Positions 19,788 to 21,327 of a stretch of 21,327 nucleotides of DNA are shown piece by piece. A model generated the notes under the pieces. The model worked only from the letters and a program-made list of their open reading frames with translations, was not told the origin of the DNA and made no database searches. Each line of letters opens with the position of its first letter. The stretch's first letter is position 1. The stretch is from Tricholomella constricta (taxonomy: Eukaryota; Basidiomycota; Agaricomycetes; Agaricales; Lyophyllaceae). Made by a program: the position numbers and the translations under genes. The stretch lies in NCBI GenBank assembly GCA_013368375.1, contig JAACJP010000097.1, positions 1-21,327 of the forward strand. The letters are read 5' to 3'.

Positions 19788-20761
19788 ATGCCAGGCTGGG
19801 CTGACGGTATCAAGGTGCAAGCGATGGAAAGACCGAAGACTTGGAGACTTGTAGGCGAAGCTGAGGATGGACAGAAGGAAGAGATAGTGTTTTCTTTGCA
19901 AGGAAGCTTGTTAGACAAGGATTTGCCGCCAATTCTCACAAAACCCCGGTGAGTGAGCAGCCAATTAAGACATGGGAAACGATTGGCCTAACAGCGATCC
20001 AGCATAGCAAATGCAAGATACAAATACCTTCGCCAGAGTATCAAGCTCGCGGGGCTTGGGACGACGGCATTCAGCGCGGCACTATGTTCGATTGGCGAAA
20101 TATACGGTTACTTCGATAGACACTTCCCGCAGGGCGCACTCGAATGCTGGACCGCCACAGCAAGTGACGGAGTTGGTAACGACGTACTGGAGGCATCAAA
20201 CCGCTACATGTCACCCAAAAACGAAAGTCAGGACGACGAGGTTCCTTTCGGGAACCTTGTAGACCCTAAGCGCGTATTAGAGAAAATGGCACAAGAATCA
20301 CGACATATCCATACCGACGACAATGAGGTCATGTATTTCAGGCGACGCACCACTGAAGACGGTAAAACGACGTGAGTGCTACGAGACTTCCGGATATGCA
20401 TCAGAGCTCAAGGATATATAGGCATGAGAAAGTAGGGCCGCAGATGTTCCGCATTGGCGACATCATCGAGATTCAAGTCTCGTTTGTCGTGGTTCCTTTG
20501 AAGGGTGACAGATATAAGATGATTACAGTGCTGCGCTCAATCGCACTGATAAACGGAGCCTTCAGTCAGGTGCGTTGATGACGGAAGCCAAAATAATGAC
20601 AACTCACAAGATCGAAACAGAAGGCTCCTGGTACGAAAATTCACGTCGCTCCGCAGACATCAAACTCCGTGCTGAAACGCAAAGTTATGTATGACGAGGT
20701 AGACGACAATGAAGGGACACAAGGAAGTAAGCGAAGCATGGATATAGATAGAGTTAACTAA
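19788..20761 (+). CDS. 3' exons of an uncharacterised Agaricomycete protein (272 aa clean frame)
   Basis: Exons 19788-19948, 20003-20371, 20422-20569 and 20621-20761 with introns of 54, 50 and 51 nt (donors GTGAGT, GTGAGT, GTGCGT). The phases agree. The part opens with ATG (MPGWADGIKVQAMERPKTW), which could be a real start, but an acceptor-like CAG precedes it and homologues I remember are longer. Conserved-looking blocks are IVFSLQGSLL, VPFGNLVDPKRVLEKMA, TDDNEVMYFRRR and FRIGDIIEIQVSFVVVPLKG followed by VLRSIALINGAFSQ. The C-terminus is charged, KRKVMYDEVDDNEG then SKRSMDIDRVN. I recall the FRVGDIVE...VLRS pattern from a large uncharacterised Agaricomycete family. The last strand-rich block is loosely like the end of the neighbouring 705-aa protein. 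Function unknown. Confidence 0.75.
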
Positions 20762-21327
20762 GTGCCGGCATCAGAAGGTTGACCGACAAATTGGCATTCA
20801 CAGTATATATTTGTACTATGTCCAGCGTGATAACCACAAACAAATGACCGACTTTACCTAAATGTTGATGTTGTCCTCAGTATCTTGAGCTGCCCAATCA
20901 GAACTAGTAATGCATCGGCGATGCGCCAATTGACACTCTCATGCACAACACCCCTTGCCGTGTCGATCGAGAACATGGCAACGACTAGGCCTGTCGCGTT
21001 CGGGAAGCGTGGTATCTTGCCGTCTACGGTGTCGTAGTCCAGGCTACCAGAGGACAATCATTGGAACAGCAGAGGCCCTCTGGTACCCTAGTGCACCAGA
21101 CACCTTCACCTCGAGCTGCGAGCCAAATCGCGTACAACGCGATGGTCACCGACACGACGATTGTGGTCTGAACGGTCTTAACTGAATCCCGAGTCTTTTG
21201 CACCTGGCTCACTCCACAACACAAATGAGTAAACTGCGCCTTCCATCAGATTTCTTCCAACATATCTACAAGAATCTATATCAGGTGCCTATAAAGCCAT
21301 TCCCATAGCACGGGAAGCACGCGCACC
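20762..21327. other. Right flank, no gene recognised
   Basis: Two short minus-strand frames (20854-21057 and 21024-21224) overlap and one has a hydrophobic stretch (TTIVVSVTIALYAIWLAA). Neither joins into a convincing gene and I recognise no family. A gene continuing beyond the window cannot be excluded. Confidence 0.4.

Noticed and set aside
20854..21224. Two overlapping minus-strand frames, one with a membrane-like stretch
   Set aside because: They cannot be joined by a good intron, and I recognise no family; left as intergenic.

Overview
The window looks like accessory chromosome from a mushroom-forming basidiomycete (Agaricomycetes). All gene structures were worked out by eye. They have 46-67 nt introns with GTRNGT-type donors and YAG acceptors, and several protein families match ones I remember as expanded in Agaricomycetes. 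Family names rest on memory and on visible motifs; no search was run.

Layout: (1) 1-1143, no gene seen, GGTCG-rich low-complexity DNA. (2) About 1144-8277, minus strand: an autonomous Helitron. It has one long open frame for a Rep/helicase protein with an HUH motif, a two-tyrosine motif and a PIF1-like helicase. This is followed by a C-terminal USP-like cysteine peptidase region that is split from the helicase by two single-base frameshifts. (3) 9327-10591, minus: a four-exon gene for a TET/JBP-type 2-oxoglutarate/Fe(II) dioxygenase with an apparently intact HxD...H...R site. (4) 10752-11560, minus: a decayed Crypton-like tyrosine recombinase that has lost its C-terminal catalytic box. (5) 12383-13328: a 101-bp tandem array in which every unit is four successive stem-loops with mostly 6-nt loops, closed by a perfect 10-bp hairpin at 13344-13369. 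(6) 13806-15504, plus: a four-exon gene whose protein starts with a copy of the histone H3 tail, followed by an eight-cysteine PHD/ADD-like finger, a domain with caspase/CHAT-like strand order, and a zinc ribbon. (7) 15804-18893, minus: a gene of about 19 exons (about 705 aa) of unknown function, converging on gene 6. (8) About 19233-20761, plus: a gene divergent from gene 7. Its last four exons are clean (272 aa); its 5' half has coding-looking pieces in clashing frames. (9) 20762-21327: nothing convincing.

How it fits together: two transposon types (Helitron, tyrosine recombinase) flank a TET/JBP enzyme of the kind known to travel with DNA transposons in mushrooms. Next to them are a tandem hairpin array that shows CpG-type decay, a histone-tail mimic with a reader-like finger, and two intron-rich genes with nuclear-type basic tracts. 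The mix suggests a mobile or heterochromatin-linked island around DNA-methylation and histone-tail biology. The link between the parts is inference; the gene structures and the hairpin array are read directly from the sequence.
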